From NCBI GenBank assembly GCA_024234505.1, contig JACKOD010000002.1:1-64000 (forward strand): a stretch of 64,000 nucleotides of DNA. The letters are read 5' to 3'. Positions 49,569 to 58,499 of the stretch are shown here, in pieces. The notes beneath the pieces are model-generated. The model saw nothing but the letters and a program-made list of their open reading frames with translations. It was not told the origin of the DNA and ran no database searches. This DNA comes from Hahellaceae bacterium (lineage in GTDB: Bacteria > Pseudomonadota > Gammaproteobacteria > Pseudomonadales > Oleiphilaceae). Both the position numbers and the translations under genes were made by a program. Within the stretch, counting starts at the first letter, position 1, and the number at the start of each line of letters is the position of its first letter.

Positions 49569-51284
49569 CTACTGCTTCACCGCATTAATTTCTGCTTCGG
49601 CATTGTCGAAGCCCAGTTTGTATCCAAGGGATACGTGGTGGAAACGCGAATTGCTGAAGTCGTCATGAATCGCAAAGCCAATGTTGTAGACCATGCCGGG
49701 GTCGAAGCTGACATCGCCTGCGACGGTGGAGGTCAGCTTGCGTTTCATTTCAACATTCCAGACGCCGTCTACCAACTGTGCGGAGAACTCTGCACCCTGG
49801 CCACCGCTCATTTTACGTTCGTCGAGCAGGTAGCCGTCTTCCACGACGCCAGTACCCACCTGATAGCGGATAATGTCGAGGAATTTGCCTGCGGCCAATT
49901 CGGCAGCAATTTCATCCGCTGATTTCAGCTTATCCCAACCGCCCAGCGTATCGCCTTTGAGACTGACTTCGGTACGGCTTTCGCCCAGATACTTTGTGAG
50001 TCCCTTGTCGATATTCAGGCGAGAGGCTTCGCTGTAGGCTGCAATGCCTGCGGCGTCAGGCGTTCCTGGCATATTGCGTACGTCGTCATGGCAGCTTCCC
50101 CAGCAACCGGCACGGTCGGTAAACTCAGGGTCATCGGTACCAATCATCATCGCCAGTTTGACCGGGTTTGCAGGATCCATTTTACCGCCATCAGCAAAAG
50201 CGACGGGTACATGCGCGGTGTCGGGCCAGCTGAAGTGCAGATACAGGTTCTCACTGTCGTATGCGGCCTTAATATCTACCGGAATACTGCCACGTTTGCC
50301 ATCAATCGGTGTAGGTTCAAGCTTTTCACCTGTCACTATTTTCTGGCCCATATCCATGGTTTCCTGATCATGACATTCCATGCAGCGATCACCTTTGGTA
50401 AAGGCACGTTTGCCGCCATGTTCACGGCTGTGAATCCATTCAATCGAGGCCTGACCAGGATAAAACAGGGTGACCTTTCTGGCTTCAATGCCGGCCCAGT
50501 TAACCGAGCTGATAGCATTGCCTGTACTGGCCGGTGCTGAACTGGTGGCGGGGGCCACAGCAGGCGTCGCGACAGGTGCCGGTGCGGCGGCCTTCTGTTC
50601 GGCGGCCTCTTTTTTCTCAGCAGCTTCCAGCAAATCACGCGCAAACAAATGCAGGGTTGCGTTGGCTTTTGCCAGCTCTGGGTTAGGTGCTTCGAGTGCT
50701 TCGAGCTCTTCATCGGTCAGAAGGTGACGCACGCTCTTATGTGCAATACCTTTGTGACAGTCTATACAGGTATTGCCCGCCTGAAGTGCCGCGGTATGTT
50801 GTTTGAGTGCGCGAGGCTTCTGGGCTTTTTGATACATGGATTCGAAGTTGTGGCAATTCCGGCATTCACGCGAGTCGGAACCTTTCATGCGGGCCCACTC
50901 GTGTTTAGCCAGTTCGATACGCTTGGCATTGAATTTTTCGGGCGTGTCGATAGACCCCAGCAATTTATGCAGTACTTCGTTCGATGCCTGGATTTTACGC
51001 TGGATTTTGTGAATCCAGTCTTTTGGTACGTGGCAGTCCGGGCAGGTGGCGCGAACCCCTGAACGGTTACTGTAGTGCACGGTTTCTTTGTATTCCTGAT
51101 AGACGTTTTCTTCCATCTCGTGACAGGAAATACAGAATTTCTCGGTGTTTGTCATTTCCAGTGACCAGTTAAAACCGCCCCAGAAAATGACACCTAGCAC
51201 CATGAACACCAGCGCAGTGCCCAGCGAGGTACCTAGGATGAGTTTTTTGGCTAGTAGACGCTGTAGCCAGGATTTGTCGTTCAT
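49569..51284 (-). CDS. NapC/NirT-type multiheme cytochrome fused to an EB_dh-like domain
   Basis: A 571-residue membrane-anchored cytochrome. The transmembrane anchor is at about 15-38, then a NapC/NirT tetraheme domain with CxxCH at 51-55, 81-85, 141-145 and 173-177. An Ala/Pro-rich linker (about 220-258) leads to a C-terminal domain like the heme-binding subunit of ethylbenzene dehydrogenase, with a fifth motif CMECH (301-305) and CWGSCH (394-399), a CxxxCH. Classic NirT (about 200 residues) passes quinol electrons to NirS; here the added domain should carry one or two more hemes and act as a relay in the periplasm. It follows nirS but has its own upstream gap of 260 bases past the nirS terminator. 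GGAGAG is 8 bases from the ATG. Confidence 0.85.
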   Translation of the reverse strand: MNDKSWLQRLLAKKLILGTSLGTALVFMVLGVIFWGGFNWSLEMTNTEKFCISCHEMEENVYQEYKETVHYSNRSGVRATCPDCHVPKDWIHKIQRKIQASNEVLHKLLGSIDTPEKFNAKRIELAKHEWARMKGSDSRECRNCHNFESMYQKAQKPRALKQHTAALQAGNTCIDCHKGIAHKSVRHLLTDEELEALEAPNPELAKANATLHLFARDLLEAAEKKEAAEQKAAAPAPVATPAVAPATSSAPASTGNAISSVNWAGIEARKVTLFYPGQASIEWIHSREHGGKRAFTKGDRCMECHDQETMDMGQKIVTGEKLEPTPIDGKRGSIPVDIKAAYDSENLYLHFSWPDTAHVPVAFADGGKMDPANPVKLAMMIGTDDPEFTDRAGCWGSCHDDVRNMPGTPDAAGIAAYSEASRLNIDKGLTKYLGESRTEVSLKGDTLGGWDKLKSADEIAAELAAGKFLDIIRYQVGTGVVEDGYLLDERKMSGGQGAEFSAQLVDGVWNVEMKRKLTSTVAGDVSFDPGMVYNIGFAIHDDFSNSRFHHVSLGYKLGFDNAEAEINAVKQ

Positions 51285-51504
51285 GTTTTTTGCTCTCCAT
51301 CCGGGCCGTTTCTATTCAGAATCCGAGTTTGCGGATCTCGCTGTTCAGAGAATCGATCGCGTGAATCCTGAATCGTTGGGTCGCTATGTATGGCTTGTCG
51401 TTAGGACTTTGTTGTGTTTTTGGTGTTGCAATGCGTCACGTTTATTTATTATCAGGGTGACTTTTTAACCTATACGTTTGCAATGAAAGGGTTCTGCAAA
51501 ACGT

Positions 51505-51530
51505 AAAAAGAGGCGGGATATTCCCGCCTC
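51505..51530 (-). terminator. Rho-independent terminator of nirS
   Basis: The minus strand forms GAGGCGGGA/TCCCGCCTC (51510-51530), a near-perfect stem with a 3-base loop, followed by TTTTT. It lies 15 bases after the nirS stop. Confidence 0.85.
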
Positions 51531-51544
51531 CAATTGAACCCCGA

Positions 51545-53185
51545 TCAGGTCTTGTGATTAACGCGGTTGTACACGTTAAACTTACCTGTGGGTGTAGTCA
51601 GGCCTTTAATGCGGGTAATCTCTTTCAGAGTTTTCGCATCGTAAACCACGATTTCACCGGTAGCGTTCTTGGCGTCTTTACGGTTCCAGACAGATACCCA
51701 GACCTCAGTACCTTTTTCGTTGAACTCCATGTGTAACGCCGCTTTGCCTTCTTCTTCAGTTACGCGGATAGTTTTGACAACTTTGCGAGTATCTTTGTCA
51801 AACACTTTCACGCTTTGCTGAACTTCAGGCTCGGGGTTTTTCAACTGATCTGCCCATACATACTGTGAGTTAGGATGTGTACGGATAAACACCCCGGCAC
51901 CATCGGTAGGTACGGTGTAGCAGAGTTTCCAGGCTTGATCCGCATGCTTGATCGGATCGTTACCCCAAACAGACACTTCGCCTTTACCCAAGTGAGTTGT
52001 TGCACCCACGGGGCCACAGGTTTTATCTGTCCAGTTTGCGCCAGGGCCTGGGTGAGGCAGTGCGGCGACATCAATCAGTTTTTCCAGTTTGCGTTCTTTC
52101 GTGTCAACTACAACCATTTTGTTGGAAGCGTTGGCGGCAATCTGGAAGTAGCGGCCGGTTGGATCGAAGAAACCGTCGTGGAGGAACTTCGCGGTGTCGA
52201 TCTTGTCGATACGCAGGTTGGCAATGTCGCTGTAGTCAACCTGCCAGATCTGGCCCAGTTCCTTAATGGCAACCACCCAGGTTGGTTCGTTTGGTGTGTT
52301 GTAAATGGCGGCAACGCGAGCTTCGTTGACATAATCACCATCGATGTTCACACCGCGAGAAGAAACCACTTTCAATGGCTCAAGTGTTGCTGCGTCCATG
52401 ATGACGAAATGGGGTGGCCAGTAGCCGCCGGCAATCACGTATTTGCCATCACCGGAAACAGCGATGTCACGTGCGTCGTAGGCCATTTTAGTTTCGGCAA
52501 CGAGCATTTTTTCGGGGGTTTGCCAAAGGTCGATCTTGTTAACTTTACCGTCACGTCCGATGGTGTACCAGAAACGGCCCACGTCTTTTGCATGCTCTTT
52601 ATTGTGGTGCTCAGAGCCCTTGATAACGTGTACAGCGTAGCCGGTGTCAATGTGTGCCACGATTTCGTGCTTGTCGCCGTCAATGATGGCCGCTTTACCC
52701 GCGTCACGCTCGATAACCACGAAGAAGTTCTGCCAGTTGCGGCCGTGTAGCGGTTTGGTAGGATAATCCTTCAATGCCACATACTGTTTGGTTGCATCTT
52801 TCATCATCTGCAGTGACATTTCAGGTGGAACAGGAGGTTCCATCTGAATATAGGTCGCCAGCTTCTCGATATCTTTTTTCTCGAAGATGTCGTCGAAGTT
52901 GTTCATGCCGCCTTCAGTACCGTAGGAAATAATTTTTTCCAGACGTTTCTGACCGAGTTTCAATGTTGATTTTGGCTCCAGGTTTTTACCGGTTGCCCCT
53001 TTACGCAATACCCCGTGACATCCCGCGCAACGCTGGAAGTAAAGCGTCTTGGCGTGTTCGAAGTCTGCTTCGCTCAATGAAGGTGATTTGGCATCTGCCG
53101 CCCATGCAGCAGTGCCTGATCCAAAGGCTGCAGATGCAAAAGTCACTGCTACAGCCAGTTTTCTTAATTGTCGTTTTGTTGTCAT
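51545..53185 (-). CDS. nirS: Cytochrome cd1 nitrite reductase NirS
   Basis: The periplasmic enzyme reduces nitrite to nitric oxide. The 546-residue protein has a signal peptide ending AWAA (about 30), a cytochrome c domain with CAGCH (53-57), and an eight-bladed heme d1 propeller (YAVHVIKGSEHHNKEHAKDV, GRFWYTIGRDGKVNKIDLWQ, SGDGKYVIAGGYWPPHFVIM, FFDPTGRYFQIAANASNKMV). Heme d1 is supplied by the nir genes elsewhere in the window. GGGAGAG lies 7 bases before the ATG. An FNR/DNR box is centred 72 bases upstream, and norCB diverges. Confidence 0.97.
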   Translation of the reverse strand: MTTKRQLRKLAVAVTFASAAFGSGTAAWAADAKSPSLSEADFEHAKTLYFQRCAGCHGVLRKGATGKNLEPKSTLKLGQKRLEKIISYGTEGGMNNFDDIFEKKDIEKLATYIQMEPPVPPEMSLQMMKDATKQYVALKDYPTKPLHGRNWQNFFVVIERDAGKAAIIDGDKHEIVAHIDTGYAVHVIKGSEHHNKEHAKDVGRFWYTIGRDGKVNKIDLWQTPEKMLVAETKMAYDARDIAVSGDGKYVIAGGYWPPHFVIMDAATLEPLKVVSSRGVNIDGDYVNEARVAAIYNTPNEPTWVVAIKELGQIWQVDYSDIANLRIDKIDTAKFLHDGFFDPTGRYFQIAANASNKMVVVDTKERKLEKLIDVAALPHPGPGANWTDKTCGPVGATTHLGKGEVSVWGNDPIKHADQAWKLCYTVPTDGAGVFIRTHPNSQYVWADQLKNPEPEVQQSVKVFDKDTRKVVKTIRVTEEEGKAALHMEFNEKGTEVWVSVWNRKDAKNATGEIVVYDAKTLKEITRIKGLTTPTGKFNVYNRVNHKT

Positions 53186-53250
53186 GTGTGACTCTCCCGT
53201 CGAGGATGTTATGTCACGGTCAAAAGTAGTGATATGGGCCTTTGCACACC

Positions 53251-53264
53251 TTGACCATCGTCAA
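53251..53264 (-). promoter_or_regulatory. FNR/DNR box for nirS
   Basis: TTGACCATCGTCAA is a perfect inverted repeat TTGAC-N4-GTCAA. It is centred 72 bases from the nirS start, so a class II start would give a leader of about 31 bases. TTGAC half-sites are typical of DNR-type NO regulators in Pseudomonas. Confidence 0.82.
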
Positions 53265-53360
53265 GTGTTCGGAAGTTGTACGAAACAGGTGCGCTCTGGC
53301 GTGCGAAATATTGATTTGGCGCAGTTTTGGTGCGAATCAGAATCTGCCTCATTCAGATGG

Positions 53361-53374
53361 TTGACTGAAATCAA
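53361..53374 (+). promoter_or_regulatory. FNR/DNR box for norCB
   Basis: TTGACTGAAATCAA matches TTGAY-N4-ATCAA fully. The centre is 79 bases before the norC ATG. The box is distinct from the nirS site, so each side of the divergent region has its own activator site. Confidence 0.82.
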
Positions 53375-53446
53375 GGGGGTTTTAAAGCGTCTCGATTACC
53401 TTAACACTGCACTCAACTACTCATAACTAATAGAGGAGAGCACATC

Positions 53447-53893
53447 ATGGCTGAGCGCTTTACCAAGAGCATGGCCAGGAACATCTATATAGGAGGATCT
53501 GTATTCTTCTTCTTGCTGTTCCTTGGACTGACTCTGGATACGATGAGCGAATTGCCCAAGCGCGACAACCGTCAGAATCTGACGGAATCCGTTGCGCGCG
53601 GGAAAATGCTCTGGGAAGTAAACAACTGTATAGGTTGCCACTCTCTGCAAGGAGAAGGCGCTTATTTCGCACCTGAATTGGGTAACGTTTTTCAACGCCG
53701 TGGCGCGGGGGATCAAACCGCATTCAGAGCCTTCTTCAAGGCGTGGATGCAAGCGATGCCTACGAAAGCTCCGGGGCGTCGTCAGATGCCACAATTCAAT
53801 CTTAATGATCAGCAATTGGATGATCTGGCGTCGTTCCTCGAATACGCGTCTCAGATCAATAACAATAACTGGCCACCCAACATCGAAGGTTAA
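53447..53893 (+). CDS. norC: Nitric oxide reductase cytochrome c subunit NorC
   Basis: NorC carries electrons from periplasmic donors to NorB. The 148 residues have one membrane anchor (about 13-31) and a single heme c motif CIGCH (61-65), with the distal Met likely in RQMPQF. Length and layout match Pseudomonas NorC. GAGGAGAG lies before the ATG, and norB follows 11 bases later. Confidence 0.97.
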   Translation: MAERFTKSMARNIYIGGSVFFFLLFLGLTLDTMSELPKRDNRQNLTESVARGKMLWEVNNCIGCHSLQGEGAYFAPELGNVFQRRGAGDQTAFRAFFKAWMQAMPTKAPGRRQMPQFNLNDQQLDDLASFLEYASQINNNNWPPNIEG

Positions 53894-53904
53894 GGAGTCG
53901 CGAC

Positions 53905-55290
53905 ATGAAATTTCAGTCTCAAGCCGTCGCTAAACCCTACTTTATATTTGCATTAGCTTTGTTTGCCGGTCAGGTGCTATTTGGTCTGGTCATGGGCTTG
54001 CAATATATTGTTGGCGACTTTCTGTTCCCTGCGATCCCGTTCAACGTGGCGCGTATGGTGCACACTAACCTGCTGATTGTCTGGTTGCTTTTCGGCTTCA
54101 TGGGCGCAGCTTACTACCTGATTCCCGAAGAATCCGAAACCGAATTGCACAGCCCTAAACTGGCGATTCTGTTGTTCTGGGTATTTGCAGTCGCAGGTAC
54201 ACTGACGATTCTTGGCTATTTAATGGTACCTTACGCCAGTCTGGCGAAAATGACCGGAAACGACCTGCTACCCACCATGGGACGTGAGTTCCTTGAGCAG
54301 CCGACCATTACTAAAATAGGTATTGTTATTGTTGCACTGGGCTTCCTGTTCAATATCGGTATGACCGTGCTGAAAGGTCGCAAGACCGTTATCAACATTG
54401 TACTGATGACGGGTTTGCTGGGTCTGGCGGTATTCTTCCTGTTCTCTTTCTATAACCCTGAAAATCTGGCGCTGGATAAGTACTTCTGGTGGTGGGTGGT
54501 TCACCTTTGGGTGGAAGGCGTGTGGGAATTGATCATGGGCTCTATCCTGGCTTACGTGCTGATCAAAGTGACTGGTGTAGACCGCGAAGTGATCGAGAAG
54601 TGGCTGTATGTGATTATTGCCATGGCACTGATCACCGGGATTCTGGGTACAGGTCACCACTTCTACTGGATTGGGCCACCAGAATACTGGAAAGTGATTG
54701 GTTCTGTATTCTCTGCGCTTGAGCCGATTCCGTTCTTCATGATGACCTTGTTTGCCTTCAACATGGTTAACCGTCGTCGTCGTGAGCATCCTAATCGTGC
54801 GGCCACCTTGTGGGCACTGGGTTGTGGTGTAATGGCATTCCTTGGCGCGGGTGTATGGGGCTTCCTGCACACACTGGCTCCTGTGAACTACTACACTCAC
54901 GGTACTCAGGTAACTGCAGCACACGGACACATGGCATTCTACGGCGCTTATGTAATGATCGTTATCACCATGATCTCTTATGCAATGCCGATTATGCGTG
55001 GCCGTATGGAAGGTAACAGCAACAAGGCGCAAGTGGTTGAAATGTGGGGCTTCTGGCTGATGACTATCGCGATGGTATTCATCACTCTGTTCCTCACCGC
55101 TGCGGGTATCTTGCAAGTATGGATTCAACGTATTCCGGAAAGTGGTGCAGCTCTGGGCTTCATGGAAACCCAGGATAAAGTGATGCTCTTCTACTGGTTG
55201 CGTGAAATCGCCGGTGTCATCTTCCTTGCCGGGTTGGTAGCTTATCTTGCCAGCTTCTTCATCAAGGGTGATGATCGTGCGGCTGCCTGA
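53905..55290 (+). CDS. norB: Nitric oxide reductase subunit NorB
   Basis: The catalytic membrane subunit reduces two NO to N2O at a heme b3-FeB site. The 461 residues form 12 helices. The expected ligands are visible: H53 and H342 for low-spin heme b, H340 for heme b3, H200, H251 and H252 for FeB, plus E204 in the HLWVEGVWE segment that helps the iron site. All are shifted by -7 from the numbering of P. aeruginosa NorB (H60/H207/H258/H259/H347/H349). AAGGAG lies 7 bases before the start. A long terminator follows. Confidence 0.97.
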   Translation: MKFQSQAVAKPYFIFALALFAGQVLFGLVMGLQYIVGDFLFPAIPFNVARMVHTNLLIVWLLFGFMGAAYYLIPEESETELHSPKLAILLFWVFAVAGTLTILGYLMVPYASLAKMTGNDLLPTMGREFLEQPTITKIGIVIVALGFLFNIGMTVLKGRKTVINIVLMTGLLGLAVFFLFSFYNPENLALDKYFWWWVVHLWVEGVWELIMGSILAYVLIKVTGVDREVIEKWLYVIIAMALITGILGTGHHFYWIGPPEYWKVIGSVFSALEPIPFFMMTLFAFNMVNRRRREHPNRAATLWALGCGVMAFLGAGVWGFLHTLAPVNYYTHGTQVTAAHGHMAFYGAYVMIVITMISYAMPIMRGRMEGNSNKAQVVEMWGFWLMTIAMVFITLFLTAAGILQVWIQRIPESGAALGFMETQDKVMLFYWLREIAGVIFLAGLVAYLASFFIKGDDRAAA

Positions 55291-55336
55291 GGCAGGTAGC
55301 AATTCATACGCTAAAACAGTAACAAGGTAATACAAG

Positions 55337-55431
55337 AAAAGCGCTCAGCTTTTCGATGCAAAACTACCACTCCTGTGACTCCGCACAGTCCGGGAGTGGT
55401 GCTAAGCTGAGCAAATGCGTTGGGCGCTTTT
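55337..55431 (+). terminator. Long nested terminator of norB
   Basis: Stacked stems: AAAAGCGC with GCGCTTTT (outermost), GCTCAGCTT with AAGCTGAGC (55343-55351, 55404-55412), ACCACTCC with GGAGTGGT (55366-55373, 55393-55400) and CTGTG with CACAG inside. The last stem runs into a T-tract. It begins about 45 bases after the norB stop and separates norCB from later nor genes. Confidence 0.7.
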
Positions 55432-55574
55432 TATCTCCTTACTCATTCTTCTATATTTTCCGTTCGCTTTACTTCTTGCCCTATTGTTCTCTTTTTTTCT
55501 CATGGCCGTCATTGATGAGTAACGCATGGCTTACTGCTATGCTTAATCAATTGGTTTTTCTTGGGGGGCGAGTC

Positions 55575-56312
55575 ATGAAAAAATTCACCTTTGTCTGCCT
55601 GTCGGTTGCGTGTGTCGCGGCTCTGTTGGTCGTCGAACCCGCATTTGCCGGGCCTGGCGGCAAAATAGCTTCGGCGGTTTTCGAGAGCTTTTGGGGCAAA
55701 GTGGTGTTGGGTCTGTTGGTCATCATTTTTGCGCCTTTGATTATTTATACGCTGGTAAAGGAGAAAATTGCCGAACGGCGAGCCCGCAGAGATTTGCGCT
55801 TTATGGCAGCTTACGACGCTCAGTTTGATTGGCTGGCGGTGCAAGAGAGAGTTAAAGACTGCTTTTTTCGGGTTCACTCGGGCTGGGAGGATGAGAATCT
55901 GGCCGGGGTTTCAGATTGGATGACGTCCTGGTATTGGCAAAACCAGCAGAGCGTTCATCTGAATCGGTGGAAAAAAGAAGGTTTAATCAATATCTGCAAC
56001 GTCAAAAAAATAGTAGGGCTGAAACCCCTGTTGTTTGTACACCGAAATCAGGGGCAGGAACATGAGAACTCAATGTTGGTGGTCTCTATTACCGCAAGAA
56101 TGCAGGACTATCTGAAAGAGCGGGCGTCGAGCAGGATTGTCGAAGGGAGTAAAAGATTCAAAGAAGTAGAGACGGTCTGGAGCTTTACCTTCGAACAAGG
56201 CAGTTGGAAGGTTTCGGATATTGAGGATGGTAGTCGCTCACTGGACTACGCCAATATGGTGACGGAATTGCCAGCCATAGAATCCACGGTGGTCAGCGAT
56301 CTTCGAGCCTGA
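55575..56312 (+). CDS. Tim44-like membrane protein
   Basis: A 245-residue protein with a signal-like N-terminus (FTFVCLSVACVAALLVVEPA), a membrane segment (VVLGLLVIIFAPLIIYTLVK, about 42-62) and a Tim44-like domain (FDWLAVQERVKDCFFRVHSG, WMTSWYWQNQQSVHL, FEQGSWKVSDIEDGSRSLDY). Bacterial members bind lipids or help membrane assembly. GGGGGG about 7 bases before the ATG at 55575. It lies between norB and the acyl-CoA dehydrogenase, with no clear link to NO reduction. Confidence 0.72.
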   Translation: MKKFTFVCLSVACVAALLVVEPAFAGPGGKIASAVFESFWGKVVLGLLVIIFAPLIIYTLVKEKIAERRARRDLRFMAAYDAQFDWLAVQERVKDCFFRVHSGWEDENLAGVSDWMTSWYWQNQQSVHLNRWKKEGLINICNVKKIVGLKPLLFVHRNQGQEHENSMLVVSITARMQDYLKERASSRIVEGSKRFKEVETVWSFTFEQGSWKVSDIEDGSRSLDYANMVTELPAIESTVVSDLRA

Positions 56313-56520
56313 TGTCAGTCGCTGATTGATCCGCCGCAGGTGATTTGACCCGCCGTATCAAACGCATTGCCAGAGCGCGTAACGATGAGGCGGGTTGGAG
56401 GTTGAGTCTGAATGGGGGTGGCCTGATCGGCCAAAAGTGTGGCGATAATGCCAATTTATCCCCGGACCCTGAATGTCTGATACTGGCTTCCACTTCAGCG
56501 AACGTCAGGGAGCCGCCGTT

Positions 56521-58311
56521 ATGTCAAAACTAATCAATACCAAAGACCTCGAATTTCTACTCTATCATGTGTTTGACGCAGCACAGTTGGCCGAGTTCCC
56601 GCGTTACGCTGACTACGATCGCACCAGTTTCGACGGCATACTCGGTACGGCAGCGCGTATCGCAACGGACTACTTGCTTCCACACAATGCAAAGGCCGAT
56701 GCTCAGGAGCCAGTGTTTGATGGCCAGCGCGTTGAAACCCTCCCGGAGGTGAAAATTGCATGGAAGCACTTTGCTGCCTCTGGACTATTGGCTGCCAGAC
56801 ATGGGATTGATGAAGGCGGGATGCAGTTACCTTCGTTGATTCACATGGCCTGTAACGCCTGGTTCGTTTCGGCCAATCCTTCTACAGCGGCCTATCCATT
56901 TTTAACCAGTGCGGCCGCGAATGTGATTCACGCGTTCGGTTCACAAAGCCAGAAACAAACCTTTCTTCCGCATTTATTCAGTGGTCGCTTTGCCGGAACC
57001 ATGGCATTAACCGAACCTGATGTGGGCTCGTCGTTAGGCGATCTCACTACACGAGCAATTCTCACCGAGGATGGAAGTTATCGAATTAAAGGGCAGAAAA
57101 TGTACATTTCCGGGGGAGATCAGGATATCACCGAGAATATTGTGCATTTGGTGTTGGCCCGGATTCAGGGGGCGCCGGAGGGGGTAAAAGGCATATCGCT
57201 GTTTATCGTACCAAAATTCCGGATGCAGGCAGATGGCGTGCTGGGCGAGAGGAACGATGTACAGCTCGCGGGCCTACTGCATAAAATGGGCTATCGTGGG
57301 ACAACGTCCACCGTCCTGACCTTTGGTGAGCAGGGGGATTGCCATGGCTACCTGCTGGGGGAGCCGAACAAAGGCCTCATGTACATGTTCAAAATGATGA
57401 ACGAAGCGAGGATCGGAGTAGGGTTGGGAGCGGCCATGATCGGGTATCGCGGCTATCTGGAATCGCTCGATTATGCGCGTCAGCGCCCGCAGGGGCGTTC
57501 TCCCACGGAAAAAAATCCGCACAGTAAACCCCTCAATATCATTGAACATGCCGATGTTAAGCGAATGCTGTTAGCACAAAAGTGTTACGCTGAAGGCTCA
57601 TTGGCGCTGTGCCTGCTGGCGGCACGACTGGTAGACGAGCAAGAGGCCGGTGGGAATCAGGAGAGTGGCATCTTGCTGGATCTGTTGACACCGGTGGTAA
57701 AATCCTACCCTTCATTTTACGGACCGCGAGCCAATGATCTGGCGATACAGGTGTTAGGGGGGGCCGGTTATACCAGGGAATATCCGGTGGAACAGTGTTA
57801 TCGCGACAACCGGCTGAATCCCATTCACGAAGGTACCCATGGGATACAGTCGCTGGATCTTCTGGGTCGAAAATTATGGCAGCATCAGGGCAGAGGGCAG
57901 CAACTGCTGCTCGGCCGGATTGAGGCGACACTCAAGTCGGCCCAGACTAAAACCGTGTTGGCACTCTGGGTGGCCGAATACCGAATCCATTTGAAAACAT
58001 TGATTAATACTACACTCATTCTGGGGCAGGCCATGCAGAACGGGCAGGCGGATGCGGTGCTGGCAAACTCTGCACTCTACCTCGATATGATGGGCAAGTT
58101 GGTGGTGGGGTGGCTATGGCTGGAAATGGCAGATAAGGCACAAACCACCTTCGCCGATTCTCCTGCACCGGATGACCAGAATTTTCTCGCCGGAAAACTA
58201 CAGGCCGCCCGCTACTTTATCGGCTGGGAGTTGCCGGAGGTTGAATTACTGGCGCAGCGCTTACAAGGTCTGGATGGCACCTGCCGGGAAATGCAACCAG
58301 ATTGGTTCTGA
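56521..58311 (+). CDS. Acyl-CoA dehydrogenase, DmdC-type long form
   Basis: A 596-residue FAD enzyme of the large acyl-CoA dehydrogenase branch (DmdC/AcdB type), which adds a C-terminal helical extension to the usual 380-residue core. Motifs: MALTEPDVGSSLGDLTTRA, YRIKGQKMYISGGDQDITEN, FIVPKFRM and the catalytic-base region EYPVEQCYRDNRLNPIHEGT. Substrate cannot be told; 3-methylmercaptopropionyl-CoA is one option in this family. ATG 56521 has AGGGAG 9 bases upstream. Set inside the nor gene region. Confidence 0.88.
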   Translation: MSKLINTKDLEFLLYHVFDAAQLAEFPRYADYDRTSFDGILGTAARIATDYLLPHNAKADAQEPVFDGQRVETLPEVKIAWKHFAASGLLAARHGIDEGGMQLPSLIHMACNAWFVSANPSTAAYPFLTSAAANVIHAFGSQSQKQTFLPHLFSGRFAGTMALTEPDVGSSLGDLTTRAILTEDGSYRIKGQKMYISGGDQDITENIVHLVLARIQGAPEGVKGISLFIVPKFRMQADGVLGERNDVQLAGLLHKMGYRGTTSTVLTFGEQGDCHGYLLGEPNKGLMYMFKMMNEARIGVGLGAAMIGYRGYLESLDYARQRPQGRSPTEKNPHSKPLNIIEHADVKRMLLAQKCYAEGSLALCLLAARLVDEQEAGGNQESGILLDLLTPVVKSYPSFYGPRANDLAIQVLGGAGYTREYPVEQCYRDNRLNPIHEGTHGIQSLDLLGRKLWQHQGRGQQLLLGRIEATLKSAQTKTVLALWVAEYRIHLKTLINTTLILGQAMQNGQADAVLANSALYLDMMGKLVVGWLWLEMADKAQTTFADSPAPDDQNFLAGKLQAARYFIGWELPEVELLAQRLQGLDGTCREMQPDWF

Positions 58312-58341
58312 CATAAAGGCGGGGCGCAGTCACTTCATCTT

Positions 58342-58405
58342 CAGGGCGGGACATACCAGCACAGGGTGTCTCGCCCTGCTAAAGCGTCTAATTAAGATGA
58401 GACGC
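58342..58405 (+). terminator. Two hairpins after the acyl-CoA dehydrogenase
   Basis: A 12-base stem CAGGGCGGGACA/TGTCTCGCCCTG (58342-58353, 58367-58378, one wobble) is followed by GCGTCT/AGACGC (58384-58389, 58400-58405) and then CCTTTTC. The second stem with the short T-run is the better candidate for termination. Confidence 0.5.
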
Positions 58406-58423
58406 TACCTTTTCGATGAATAG

Positions 58424-58437
58424 TTGATCTATCCCAA
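58424..58437 (+). promoter_or_regulatory. Weak FNR/DNR-like site before the CcoG-like gene
   Basis: TTGATCTATCCCAA has a perfect left half and CCCAA in place of ATCAA on the right. It is centred 69 bases before the start, the usual distance in this window, but the match is two bases off. Confidence 0.35.
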
Positions 58438-58499
58438 CACCCTTCCCCGGCTTCAGCAGTAAACTGGCTAATAACCAAGTAATGTCGTAGGTTTTGGCC

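Noticed and set aside
51875..52750. 291-codon open frame on the plus strand opposite nirS
   Set aside because: Complement of the nirS coding frame, with no ribosome site or family likeness.
54268..55335. 355-codon open frame on the minus strand opposite norB
   Set aside because: It mirrors the norB frame, its His/Gln-rich composition is that of an antisense shadow, and norB is certain.
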